Source: JAHJDO01 sp030671985 [NCBI: bacterium] (lineage in GTDB: Bacteria > JAHJDO01). Taken from it: 20,207 nt of DNA. The notes beneath the pieces were generated by a model. It was not told where the DNA came from. It made no database searches and worked only from the letters and a program-made list of their open reading frames with translations. Position 1 is the first letter of the stretch. Each line of letters starts with the position of its first letter. Below, piece after piece: positions 8,812 to 15,499 of this stretch. Location of the stretch: assembly GCA_030671985.1 (NCBI GenBank), contig DAOVHI010000004.1, positions 1 through 20,207 on the forward strand, given 5' to 3'. The position numbers and the translations under genes are program-made.

Positions 8812-9906
8812 TTAATCTCTGCCAAATTTGACTGAAAAAACTTTTATTCTGTATGTAAACCTGATATGTTTTTTTAACATTCTCACATCTTGCCTTAAAG
8901 AAGTTAATTTATTTTTTAAATCTCTCGTTTCGGTTTCCAATTCTCTAGTGTAATTTATCATTTGGTTTAAATTTTGGTCAGTATAGTGAAACAGTTCTTT
9001 GCAAAATGTTTCAACTTTGTTAATTTTTTGGACATTTTGTTTTATAGATGACTTAAAATCGCCATTGTAACCAGGTTGAAAAAACATCATTATTTTTTTA
9101 CCATCGTCCACGGAAATATTTTCACTGCGATTTTTAGAAAGATATTCAATAAATTTACTAAATCTAAAAAAAGTTATGTTATATTTTGACAATGCTTTTT
9201 TAAACTTTTCAACCTCTTTTAATAAAAATTTTTCCCTGCCTCGATTTTTCTTAAATATTAAATTTATTTTATTTTTAGCAAAATTAAATTGTTCATCGGA
9301 TAAGTATCCATAAGTAGTGGTAGTTGTCCTAATTGTTGTGCTCATAAATCCATGTTCTTCTTTTGTGGTTATAATTTTGCGTCCATTTTGAAATATTGTT
9401 TGAAATCCAAGCATCATAGCAACAATGTCCGTATAAAACTCATTATCTTTCTCCGCATGACGTAATGAATGTAGAAGTACATGTGAAAGCTCATGTGCCA
9501 TAACCATTGAAAACACTACTGGATGTTCTGTGCAATTCTTACTTATCTTGACATTTATTGGGTAGCCGTTCAACGCTGTTGAACCAAAAAATGGTAAATT
9601 TCCTGGTATGTTTACTTGAGCCGTAATTCCTTCGCTTCCTGAGCCATGTTGACTGACTCTGGCTAAATGTGTGCTATGAAACTGATTATCACCACTTTGT
9701 GTCCTATAATCGCTTGGAACATTAACAATATTGATGTCGATAGGCAAATCTAGCTGTTGAGCTATCATTTTCATTGACTTTTTTACCTTGCCGTTTTTCA
9801 TCAAAGAAAAAAGTTCTTTACTAGAAATTTCTTCTTTAACTCCGAAGAATTTTTCTAGTTTATTTATTACATTTTCAATATATTCATTACTAATTTTATT
9901 TTCCAT
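8812..9906 (-). CDS. Putative zinc metallopeptidase (HExxH) with C-terminal coiled coil
   Basis: This 364-residue protein has no signal peptide or TM segment, so it is probably cytoplasmic. A helical N-terminus is followed by a beta-rich region with ITAQVNIPGNLPFFGS and LNGYPINVKIS. Then comes the zinc motif HELSH (His138, Glu139, His142) on the helix MVMAHELSHVLLHSL, with a likely third ligand Glu156 in NEFYTDIVAMMLGF. This is a gluzincin pattern reminiscent of ImmA/IrrE-like or M48-like peptidases. A TYGYLSDEQFNFA segment and a long helical C-terminus ending in a coiled coil (RDLKNKLTSLRQDVRMLKKH) follow. The DNA is much more AT-rich than its neighbours (15 G/C in bases 9181-9240). There is no Shine-Dalgarno; a TATAAT box six bases before the ATG suggests a leaderless start. 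I cannot name the family, substrate or process. Confidence 0.72.
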   Translation of the reverse strand: MENKISNEYIENVINKLEKFFGVKEEISSKELFSLMKNGKVKKSMKMIAQQLDLPIDINIVNVPSDYRTQSGDNQFHSTHLARVSQHGSGSEGITAQVNIPGNLPFFGSTALNGYPINVKISKNCTEHPVVFSMVMAHELSHVLLHSLRHAEKDNEFYTDIVAMMLGFQTIFQNGRKIITTKEEHGFMSTTIRTTTTTYGYLSDEQFNFAKNKINLIFKKNRGREKFLLKEVEKFKKALSKYNITFFRFSKFIEYLSKNRSENISVDDGKKIMMFFQPGYNGDFKSSIKQNVQKINKVETFCKELFHYTDQNLNQMINYTRELETETRDLKNKLTSLRQDVRMLKKHIRFTYRIKVFSVKFGRD

Positions 9907-9912
9907 AAATTA

Positions 9913-9941
9913 ATTATACCCCACCATCCCCAAACCATAAA
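9913..9941 (-). promoter_or_regulatory. Possible promoter for leaderless metallopeptidase mRNA
   Basis: TATAAT (9918-9913) is a perfect -10, 17 bases after a weak -35-like TTTATG (9941-9936). Only six bases separate the -10 from the ATG at 9906, so transcription would begin at or next to the start codon. It lies just downstream of a terminator-like palindrome, which would insulate it from the toxin-antitoxin operon. Confidence 0.5.
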
Positions 9942-9942
9942 G

Positions 9943-9972
9943 AAAAAATGGCACAAAATATTGTGCCCCTAC
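9943..9972 (-). repeat. GTAGGGGC-family palindrome, right copy, terminator-like
   Basis: On the minus strand: GTAGG, then GGCACAA/TTGTGCC around TATT, then A and six Ts. It shares the CAATATTTTG core with the copy at 8001-8038 but is inverted relative to it. The T run makes it a plausible intrinsic terminator between the toxin-antitoxin genes and the metallopeptidase. Confidence 0.7.
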
Positions 9973-9981
9973 AAAAGTAAA

Positions 9982-10006
9982 GGGCGGAGGCAAACCCCGC
10001 CCCTAC
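9982..10006 (-). repeat. GTAGGGGC-family palindrome, second right copy
   Basis: On the minus strand GTAGGGGCGGGG, TTTG, CCTCCGCCC: arms GGGCGG/CCGCCC with one unpaired base. The GTAGGGGC start matches the adjacent copy, and the GTTTGCC loop resembles that of the palindrome at 4144-4173. Confidence 0.6.
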
Positions 10007-10009
10007 ATA

Positions 10010-10039
10010 GATTCCTGCTAAAAATCTGTAGGAATGACA
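10010..10039 (-). repeat. TGTCATTC-family repeat, right copy
   Basis: On the minus strand TGTCATTCCT, a loop of about 13 bases, then AGGAATCTA. The outer pattern matches the unit at 8040-8083 but in the opposite orientation, with a weaker inner stem (TTCCT/AGGAA). Confidence 0.5.
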
Positions 10040-10066
10040 AAGAAATTGTTTTAATTGTACAAATAT

Positions 10067-10339
10067 TCACTTCTTAAAGAGATCGGAGTGAGTTCCCATT
10101 CGTTCAAATCTGATATACTTCTTGTCTTTCTTATAAATCAGCAGCCAGTCAGATTCAATATGGCAGTCTCTACGACCTGTATAGTTCCCAGTAAGACCAT
10201 GGTCACGATGGATTGAATCAAGAGACCTGCCTTCAAGAAGTGTACTAACAATGATCTTGAATTTTTCAAGATTTTTGCCGCGCTTCCTGCTTCGTTTGAC
10301 ATCCTTCTCAAACTGTCTGGTATAGACAGGCGTGAGCAT
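10067..10339 (-). CDS. yafQ: YafQ-type mRNA interferase toxin
   Basis: This small RelE/YafQ-fold endoribonuclease (about 90 residues) is of the kind that cleaves mRNA in the ribosomal A site and is neutralised by its antitoxin. Recognisable stretches are YTRQFEKDVKRSRKRGKN, HRDHGLTGNYTGRRDCHIE, SDWLLIYKK and the closing FERMGTHSDLFK. The His, Asp, Trp and final His residues correspond to those reported as important in E. coli YafQ. The ATG at 10339 overlaps the antitoxin stop as TGATG, giving translational coupling; the longer in-frame extension to 10381 lies inside the antitoxin gene and is rejected. The composition is richer in G+C than the protease next door, so it may be a separate acquisition. 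It appears intact. Confidence 0.93.
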   Translation of the reverse strand: MLTPVYTRQFEKDVKRSRKRGKNLEKFKIIVSTLLEGRSLDSIHRDHGLTGNYTGRRDCHIESDWLLIYKKDKKYIRFERMGTHSDLFKK

Positions 10340-10599
10340 CAAATTCCCAACTTGTTGAACATGTCGTCTGCATCCTTGCACACAATTAGATCTCGTCCGG
10401 AATCGGCGCTCTCGAATGTCCTGCGTGTGATTTCATTAGGAATCACTACATCAAAAGGGAGCCCTTTTCGCAATGTTGCCTGACGATAGAACATTGTAAT
10501 CGCCTGGGTTGCTGAAATACCAAGTCTGTGGAATAAATGTTCCGCATTGCTCTTCAAGTCTGGCTCAATTCGAGCTCTGATTGTTGCTGTTTTAGACAT
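10339..10599 (-). CDS. dinJ: DinJ/RelB-family antitoxin
   Basis: This 86-residue antitoxin pairs with the YafQ-type toxin. The N-terminal ribbon-helix-helix (TATIRARIEPDLKSNAEHLF, then LGISATQAITMFYRQA) is the DNA-binding and dimerising part of the RelB/DinJ family. The C-terminal part (GLPFDVVIPN and beyond) wraps the toxin. The start is the ATG at 10599, with GGAGG at good spacing; a longer open frame to 10701 would run back through the promoter into yidC. The TA pair probably autoregulates its own promoter through the RHH domain. Bases 10381-10440 contain 30 G/C of 60, distinctly higher than the neighbouring protease gene. Confidence 0.93.
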   Translation of the reverse strand: MSKTATIRARIEPDLKSNAEHLFHRLGISATQAITMFYRQATLRKGLPFDVVIPNEITRRTFESADSGRDLIVCKDADDMFNKLGI

Positions 10600-10620
10600 T
10601 TTTATCCTCCATTTACTATT

Positions 10621-10649
10621 AATATAGCACAATTGGGACACATTAGCAA
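10621..10649 (-). promoter_or_regulatory. Promoter of the dinJ-yafQ operon
   Basis: TTGCTA (10649-10644), a 17-base spacer and TATATT (10626-10621) precede the antitoxin by 21 bases, leaving room for the GGAGG ribosome binding site. It lies in the short gap after the yidC stop codon, so the TA module carries its own promoter. Confidence 0.7.
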
Positions 10650-10666
10650 GTGCAAAGTGGAAAGGT

Positions 10667-12502
10667 TTAATGCTTCTTACGAATCCAGGCTTGCTGTGCA
10701 ATGCTGAGGATATTGTTGGTTAACCAATACAGAACTAATCCTGAAGGGAAATTGTAAAAAATGAACAGCATAAACACGGGCATAAAAAGCATCATCTTCG
10801 CCTGCCTTGGGTCAGCAGACTGAGCAGTGAATTTTTGCTGAAGAATTGTGGTTATACTCATTAAAATCGGAAGAATATTTAAAGGATATACTCCAGGTTT
10901 ATTCATTAATGCCCCTAAGTAGAATACTGTATCCGGTAAAGATAAATCAGGAATCCATCCGGGAATAAAACAGGTTCCTTTTAACTCTATTGCATTTCTT
11001 AAAGTTGTAAAAAGCGCAAAGAAAACAGGCATTTGTAACATCATTGGCAAGCAACCGCCAAGCGGATTGACCTTGTTTTTTTTGTACATCGCCATCGTCT
11101 CTTTATTTATTTTTTGCGCGTTATCCTTATGCTTTTCCTTTAGCGCATTGATCTGAGGTTGAAGCTCCTGCATTGCCCTCATTGATTTATGGCTTTTTAT
11201 TGTAAGCGGAAACAGAATTATGTTTGTTAGAATTGTTAATAAAATAATCGCTACTCCATAATTTCCGCTAATTTTGTATAGGAACTTTAGAATATGAACG
11301 ATTCTGAAAAGATTCCCAAAAAAGCCAAAGTCGACAAGCGCTTCTAAATTAACTTTTTGCTTTCCCAGTCTATCTACATCTTTCGGTCCAAAATAGCAGT
11401 TAATATTGTAATCAAAACTCTGATTAGGTCTAACAATCGGAATAACGGTTTCCACGCAGTTTTGTAATAAATTTAATTTATCTTTCTTAATAACAACTTT
11501 TGATGCGGGTTCTATCGGGATTAAGGCATTCAAAAAGTACTTTGTAGATAAGGCAGTCCACCATATTTTGCCGATATATGATTTCGTTATATCTTTGTCT
11601 TTCTCTCCGCGGCTAAACGGCTTTTTTATCACATTGTCATTTATATAAGATATGGATCGTAAAGGAATTCCTCCCCTACCGCGGCTTTGTTCCTCCATCA
11701 GCCTGAGACCCGTGCCTGTACTAATTAGAAAACTGGTTTGCTCAATATTCCCGTCTGTCCTGTTTATCAATTCCAGATTCACACTAATGAGATAACCGTC
11801 ATTCCTAAACAGGATTTTTTTAATTACAGTTGAGCCGTCTTTCATATGAGAAATAAATCTAACATAGCCTTCCGGCTTTCCTTCTGATAGTAAAAGCTCA
11901 CTACTATCACATTCAAAATTATCAATAACAGATACTTCCCCTTTTTTCTGAAAGTATGTCTCAAGAGGATAAATTTGAGTATAATAATTTGCGAATGATA
12001 TAAGTTCAATATCTTGCGGTGTTTTTAGCTTTCCTTGTCTGTCTCTTGATGTTAATTCGGCATTAATATACTCAGCCTTCTCTTTTTGAAACGAAAGAAG
12101 CTCTCTCTGCTCTTCTGTGACAGCTCTGGCAAGTTGCCCGGAGAGCTGCTCTATTCTTCGACGGTTCAGTTCAATTGTATTTGGTTTTAATTTAGATTCC
12201 CTATATTTCTTTATTTTATAACTTTTAATTGTACCTGAAGAACTTCCTAAAACAATTCTTACTAAATCTGTTTCAACTATAATTTCTTTCTCTTTAACTA
12301 AGGATTTCTTTACTTCTTCTTTGTATACATATTCTTTCTGCTTTTCTTCCCCAGCCCCATTTGAAACAGTTCCAACTGTGACAGTTTGAGAAGAGATATC
12401 CTTTTCAACCGGTTTCTTCGGCGCTTTGGGACTATAATAGTGATTAAATATCAGAAACACCGAAAGCGACAATACAATTGCGAATAATGTTCTTTTATCC
12501 AT
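10667..12502 (-). CDS. yidC: Membrane protein insertase YidC
   Basis: This 611-residue inner-membrane insertase works alone or with SecYEG to place membrane proteins. The N-terminal TM (TLFAIVLSLSVFLIFNHYY) and a large periplasmic P1-type domain (about residues 60-370) mark the Gram-negative form. The conserved core begins near FGFFGNLFRIVHILKFLY and continues through YGVAIILLTILTNIILFPL, the KSHKSMRAMQELQPQI cytoplasmic helix, NPLGGCLPMMLQMPVFFAL and the last TMs (FMPVFMLFIFYNFPSGLVLY), ending in a basic tail. AGGAG precedes the ATG; yidD lies 8 bases upstream. The usual downstream partners (jag/khpB, then mnmE) are replaced at once by the toxin-antitoxin and protease genes. Confidence 0.98.
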   Translation of the reverse strand: MDKRTLFAIVLSLSVFLIFNHYYSPKAPKKPVEKDISSQTVTVGTVSNGAGEEKQKEYVYKEEVKKSLVKEKEIIVETDLVRIVLGSSSGTIKSYKIKKYRESKLKPNTIELNRRRIEQLSGQLARAVTEEQRELLSFQKEKAEYINAELTSRDRQGKLKTPQDIELISFANYYTQIYPLETYFQKKGEVSVIDNFECDSSELLLSEGKPEGYVRFISHMKDGSTVIKKILFRNDGYLISVNLELINRTDGNIEQTSFLISTGTGLRLMEEQSRGRGGIPLRSISYINDNVIKKPFSRGEKDKDITKSYIGKIWWTALSTKYFLNALIPIEPASKVVIKKDKLNLLQNCVETVIPIVRPNQSFDYNINCYFGPKDVDRLGKQKVNLEALVDFGFFGNLFRIVHILKFLYKISGNYGVAIILLTILTNIILFPLTIKSHKSMRAMQELQPQINALKEKHKDNAQKINKETMAMYKKNKVNPLGGCLPMMLQMPVFFALFTTLRNAIELKGTCFIPGWIPDLSLPDTVFYLGALMNKPGVYPLNILPILMSITTILQQKFTAQSADPRQAKMMLFMPVFMLFIFYNFPSGLVLYWLTNNILSIAQQAWIRKKH

Positions 12503-12510
12503 AAATACTC

Positions 12511-12729
12511 CTACGTTAACGGGTCATACCCGCCTGAATGAAAAGGATGACATTTAATCAAACGAAGAAAACCTAACATACATCCTTTGAAAAAACCATA
12601 TTTCAACACAGCAAGTCTTGTATATTCTGAACATGTTGGAGAGAATCTGCATGCGGGTCGCTTCAGCGAAGAAACATAGTTCTGATAGAATCGTATAACA
12701 AAAACAGTTGTTTTATTTAATATATTCAT
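12511..12729 (-). CDS. yidD: Membrane protein insertion efficiency factor YidD
   Basis: This 72-residue member of the YidD (haemolytic-like, DUF37) family is thought to assist YidC-dependent insertion at the inner membrane. The hallmark CRFSPTCSEYT and the ending CHPFHSGGYDPL are intact, and an amphipathic N-terminal helix (TTVFVIRFYQNYVSSL) can associate with the membrane. Its ATG overlaps the rnpA stop codon by four bases (ATGA) and it ends 8 bases before yidC, so it is translated as part of the rpmH-rnpA-yidD-yidC operon. Confidence 0.97.
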   Translation of the reverse strand: MNILNKTTVFVIRFYQNYVSSLKRPACRFSPTCSEYTRLAVLKYGFFKGCMLGFLRLIKCHPFHSGGYDPLT

Positions 12730-13091
12730 CGGCTCTGCAATATTCCTGCTTCTTCACACAGATTAAAAGCGTTTGTCTTAACATCATCATGTCTGTATGC
12801 AACAGACGAGAGAAACACTTTAAAAACAATATCAACCCCTTTTACCATACTGTGTTTATTCAACCTGTAGAACTCCCTTACCAATCTCTTAACCCTGTTT
12901 CTTTGTACAGCTCTGCCTCTGAAAGATTTTGATATTAATACAACAATCCCCAACCTGGTTATTGATGTGTTATTCGTTCTTACATAAAGATTGGCAAATG
13001 TTCCACAATATTTTTTACCACTTGCGAGCACAGGCTTAATCTGACTATATTTTTTAAGTTTTTCGTCTCTTGAAAAAGAAAAATTTTTCAC
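12726..13091 (-). CDS. rnpA: Ribonuclease P protein component
   Basis: This 121-residue basic protein joins the RNase P RNA to trim the 5' leader of precursor tRNAs. The start MKNFSFSRDEKLKK, the strand LGIVVLISKSF and the RNR signature RAVQRNRVKRLVREFYR are all present. The start codon is GTG (13091-13089), chosen because it gives the usual N-terminus; the ribosome binding site is weak (TAGGA, about 13 bases upstream), so expression may depend on rpmH translation 25 bases upstream. It overlaps yidD by 4 bases. Confidence 0.96.
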   Translation of the reverse strand: MKNFSFSRDEKLKKYSQIKPVLASGKKYCGTFANLYVRTNNTSITRLGIVVLISKSFRGRAVQRNRVKRLVREFYRLNKHSMVKGVDIVFKVFLSSVAYRHDDVKTNAFNLCEEAGILQSR

Positions 13092-13116
13092 AGGCAGGAA
13101 ATATCCTAATATTTCT

Positions 13117-13254
13117 TTATACAGTCAATCTTGCTCTACCTTTACGTCTTCTTCTTTTTAAAACCAATCTTCCATTTTTAGTAGACATTCTCTTGCGAAA
13201 ACCAAGTGCTCTTTTTCTACTCAAAACAGACGGCTGATACGTTCTTTTAGGCAT
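13117..13254 (-). CDS. rpmH: 50S ribosomal protein L34
   Basis: This 45-residue ribosomal protein begins [19 protein letters not shown] and ends in a strongly basic tail, the standard L34 pattern (KRTYQPS...R..GFR.RM.T..GR.VL..RR.KGR..L). It is the first gene of the rpmH-rnpA-yidD-yidC series. A consensus promoter lies about 55 bases upstream. The ribosome binding site is modest (GGAAAG, 11 bases before the ATG). In many bacteria dnaA sits on the other side; here that place is taken by queH. Confidence 0.96.
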   Translation of the reverse strand: MPKRTYQPSVLSRKRALGFRKRMSTKNGRLVLKRRRRKGRARLTV

Positions 13255-13309
13255 AATAATTCATACTTTCCGAAACTTGTTTTCTCTCATTTATCTCAAA
13301 CGTCAGGTG

Positions 13310-13338
13310 ATTATACAGAAAGCCCTATAACGTGTCAA
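13310..13338 (-). promoter_or_regulatory. Consensus promoter of the rpmH operon
   Basis: TTGACA (13338-13333), a 17-base spacer and TATAAT (13315-13310) form a perfect sigma-70 consensus. The -35 box overlaps the stop codon of queH (13335-13337), so the operon has its own strong promoter at the very end of the upstream gene. Confidence 0.92.
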
Positions 13339-13868
13339 GCAGAACGCTGATACCGTTCTTTCTCACTATATATACAGCCGCAATACTGCTGTCGGTAGAG
13401 ACCTGCGCCCTTGGAAATAGACACGCTTTCCCTATAACCTTCTCTAAAATCTTTATAGAGAAAATCAATATTAAACTCATCTGCAACTGATTCCCCAATA
13501 CTTTTAATTAATTCGTGTTTCTGGTAGGGGCTTACGAGCATTGTTGTAGAGAAGGCATCAAATTTCCCCGATTTGGCAGTTCTCGCTGTTTCAGCCAATC
13601 TAATTTCATAACACATCATACACCTATTATTTTCTCTAAACGCGACCTGTCTCAGAAATTTCTCAATAGCATAATCATCTTTTGTTATCAGTTTTATTCC
13701 TTTTTTCCCGCTATAATCCTTAACACAATTCAATCTCTTAGTATACTCCGTAAATGGATGAATATTCGGATTGTAAAAAAACGCCGATACTTGCGTATCA
13801 TCTTTCGCAAGCATATTATACGGATACGTTAAGCAGGGTGCACAACAGGCATGTAAAAGCAACTTCAT
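13335..13868 (-). CDS. queH: Epoxyqueuosine reductase QueH
   Basis: This 177-residue protein is of the QueH (formerly DUF208) family, the alternative to QueG for the last step of queuosine synthesis on tRNA: reduction of epoxyqueuosine. The 4Fe-4S ligand cysteines appear as LLHACCAPC (Cys8, Cys9) and RCMMC (Cys83, Cys86), and a further QYCGC pair lies near the C-terminus. The start is the ATG at 13868, giving the standard MKLLLHACCAPC opening. A promoter lies seven bases upstream, so a longer frame to 13922 would not be transcribed from it. It is divergent from the 14007 gene and upstream of rpmH. With MnmE, it makes the region rich in wobble-base (tRNA position 34) modification genes. Confidence 0.95.
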   Translation of the reverse strand: MKLLLHACCAPCLTYPYNMLAKDDTQVSAFFYNPNIHPFTEYTKRLNCVKDYSGKKGIKLITKDDYAIEKFLRQVAFRENNRCMMCYEIRLAETARTAKSGKFDAFSTTMLVSPYQKHELIKSIGESVADEFNIDFLYKDFREGYRESVSISKGAGLYRQQYCGCIYSEKERYQRSA

Positions 13869-13875
13869 AAAGCCT

Positions 13876-13903
13876 ATTGTAACAAGAAATATTCCCCTGT
13901 CAA
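13876..13903 (-). promoter_or_regulatory. Promoter for leaderless queH mRNA
   Basis: TTGACA (13903-13898), a 16-base spacer and TACAAT (13881-13876). Only seven bases separate the -10 from the ATG at 13868, so the transcript should start at the start codon. No convincing Shine-Dalgarno is present. Confidence 0.72.
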
Positions 13904-13936
13904 TGTTCCTGCAAACGCTCACGAAATAAATTGTGC

Positions 13937-13966
13937 TTGACTTTTTCTAATATATGGCATTACCAT
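13937..13966 (+). promoter_or_regulatory. Possible promoter with small palindrome upstream of the TM-paralog genes
   Basis: TTGACT (13937-13942) with an 18-base spacer to TACCAT (13961-13966), a weak -10. A palindrome TATGG-CATTA-CCATA (13953-13967) covers the -10 and could be an operator. The region lies between the divergent queH and 14007 genes. Confidence 0.35.
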
Positions 13967-14006
13967 ACTAGTACCTAAGTTAGTTTGAGGAGGTGAGAAA
14001 ATAATC

Positions 14007-14711
14007 ATGGAAGATAAAATTGGAAAGATGGGTAAGAAAGTCGGTTCAATACAGAGGTTGTTTCGGGAAAATGAAAAAGCGCGTAAACAAACTTCTGCAA
14101 TTCGGGCATTATTCGCAATTGGTGTCGTTATAATAGTTGTTGCTTATGTCTGGGGAATGTGGACTGGCGCAAAAGAACGCTTTGAATCAGCTAAGATAAT
14201 CCCAATTGTACAGCAGCAAGTTCAAGCACTTTTACCTGAATTTAACGAAGCCGGCAGAAAAATAATTAAGAATGTTACTCCCGTTTATGGAGAAGTCTTT
14301 GCAAGAAAAGTTGAAGAAATGGGACCGGTGCTTAAAAAACAGGCAAATGATGAACTTGAAAAGCTCTGCTTGTACATGGAAACCGAGATTGGACCAAAAA
14401 TTACTAAGGGATTTGATAACATCATAGAAGATCAAATGACAATTGTCATGAAACGTTTACCTGGTCTTAACGAAGAGAATTCTGCAAAGATATTGAATAA
14501 TGTTGTGTCTGCGGCAAATAAACAGATAACAAATTTAGTTGCAGAAAAATTACTTCGTGAACATGTTGTAACACTTGACGAGATATATGAAATACTAAAG
14601 AGGTTTGACGTTTCTGATGTCGAGATCAGCAAGCAAACGCTCAATGAAATGCAGGAGTCACTTCTTGATTTTGTCATTGAACAATTAAAGGCTCAGGTAG
14701 CTACATTGTAG
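14007..14711 (+). CDS. Single-TM helical protein, first of tandem paralogs
   Basis: I do not recognise this 234-residue protein. A short polar N-terminus (with KMGKKVGSIQRLF) leads to one TM segment at about residues 33-52 (LFAIGVVIIVVAYVWGMW), followed by about 180 residues that are almost wholly helical. It shares with the next gene a similar layout and a motif of the form LP...(A)..K..KN..P.Y....A.KVEEM.P, so the two are diverged tandem duplicates. With the basic residues before the TM, the C-terminal domain should be periplasmic. A strong GAGGAGGTGA ribosome binding site precedes the ATG. Probably an envelope structural or signalling component. Confidence 0.7.
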   Translation: MEDKIGKMGKKVGSIQRLFRENEKARKQTSAIRALFAIGVVIIVVAYVWGMWTGAKERFESAKIIPIVQQQVQALLPEFNEAGRKIIKNVTPVYGEVFARKVEEMGPVLKKQANDELEKLCLYMETEIGPKITKGFDNIIEDQMTIVMKRLPGLNEENSAKILNNVVSAANKQITNLVAEKLLREHVVTLDEIYEILKRFDVSDVEISKQTLNEMQESLLDFVIEQLKAQVATL

Positions 14712-14725
14712 GAAGGAGAACAAAA

Positions 14726-15466
14726 ATGGGAACTAATGATCAAACAAAATTAAACGATTTGGAGACCAAGGTCAATGATCTGCATCGTCACTTTGAAGAC
14801 CAATTAAAGAGCCGTCGCAGATCAAGAACAATGTCACTGATACTAGGTATAGTTTTTGTGGCTGTAGTTACTATCTATTTCTCATGGATCTCTGCGACGG
14901 TAAAGGAATTAGTTGAACCAGAGGGACTTGCAGAGATATTGTATAGTAGAATTCAACAGAACTTACCTGCTGCTACAGAAAAGGTGGAAAAGATACTAAA
15001 GGATAATGCTCCTATCTATGCAGATAAGATGGAAGCAAAAGTAATGGAGTGCCTTCCACTTGTTAGAGTCGGGATTGAAAAAGAAGTTGATAAGCTTGTG
15101 GATACCGGCATTACAACGACGAGTACTCATGCAACCGTAGTGCTTAATCGATTCATCACAGAGAATAAAACTGAACTGGATAAAGCAATGAAGGCTGCGA
15201 AAAGTCTTGAGGATGAAGAATATGCTGAAAAACTCCTCGAGGTTTATGCCAACGAATACCTGTTGGCAGCGCTTGATAAGGCTCTGATAGAATCGATAGG
15301 TCATGACATTGACACTGTAGTGGATGTAGCCGGAAAGTCTCTTGAGTCCATACGTGACCAACTTTTAGTCCTGCAAGAGGGAAAGGATCTAACTCATCAA
15401 CAGGAATCGCAGAGAAGACTTATAAAGTTGATCATCAAATATCTACAGGAACCGGTAACGTCTTAA
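14726..15466 (+). CDS. Single-TM helical protein, second of tandem paralogs
   Basis: This 246-residue paralog of the preceding gene starts 14 bases after its stop, with GGAAGGAG as ribosome binding site. The N-terminus is a short helical, possibly coiled-coil stretch (LNDLETKVNDLHRHFEDQ), then an arginine cluster (KSRRRSR), then a TM at about residues 36-55 (MSLILGIVFVAVVTIYFSWI). About 190 residues of helical sequence follow, predicted periplasmic. The shared block reads LPAATEKVEKILKDNAPIYA here. The two products may form a hetero-oligomer. No known domain is recognised. Confidence 0.7.
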   Translation: MGTNDQTKLNDLETKVNDLHRHFEDQLKSRRRSRTMSLILGIVFVAVVTIYFSWISATVKELVEPEGLAEILYSRIQQNLPAATEKVEKILKDNAPIYADKMEAKVMECLPLVRVGIEKEVDKLVDTGITTTSTHATVVLNRFITENKTELDKAMKAAKSLEDEEYAEKLLEVYANEYLLAALDKALIESIGHDIDTVVDVAGKSLESIRDQLLVLQEGKDLTHQQESQRRLIKLIIKYLQEPVTS

Positions 15467-15499
15467 GCAGAAACTAAAGTGCTATATTTGAAAGAGTTG

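Noticed and set aside
10600-10701. N-terminal extension of the antitoxin into yidC
   Set aside because: It spans the TA promoter and the yidC stop; the ATG at 10599 has GGAGG and gives the usual RHH start.
13255-13334. Possible oriC next to rpmH
   Set aside because: No dnaA gene and no cluster of DnaA-box-like sequences was seen; the gap is explained by the rpmH promoter and leader.
13869-13922. N-terminal extension of QueH
   Set aside because: It covers a good TTGACA/TACAAT promoter and is absent from the usual MKLLLHACCAPC start of the family.
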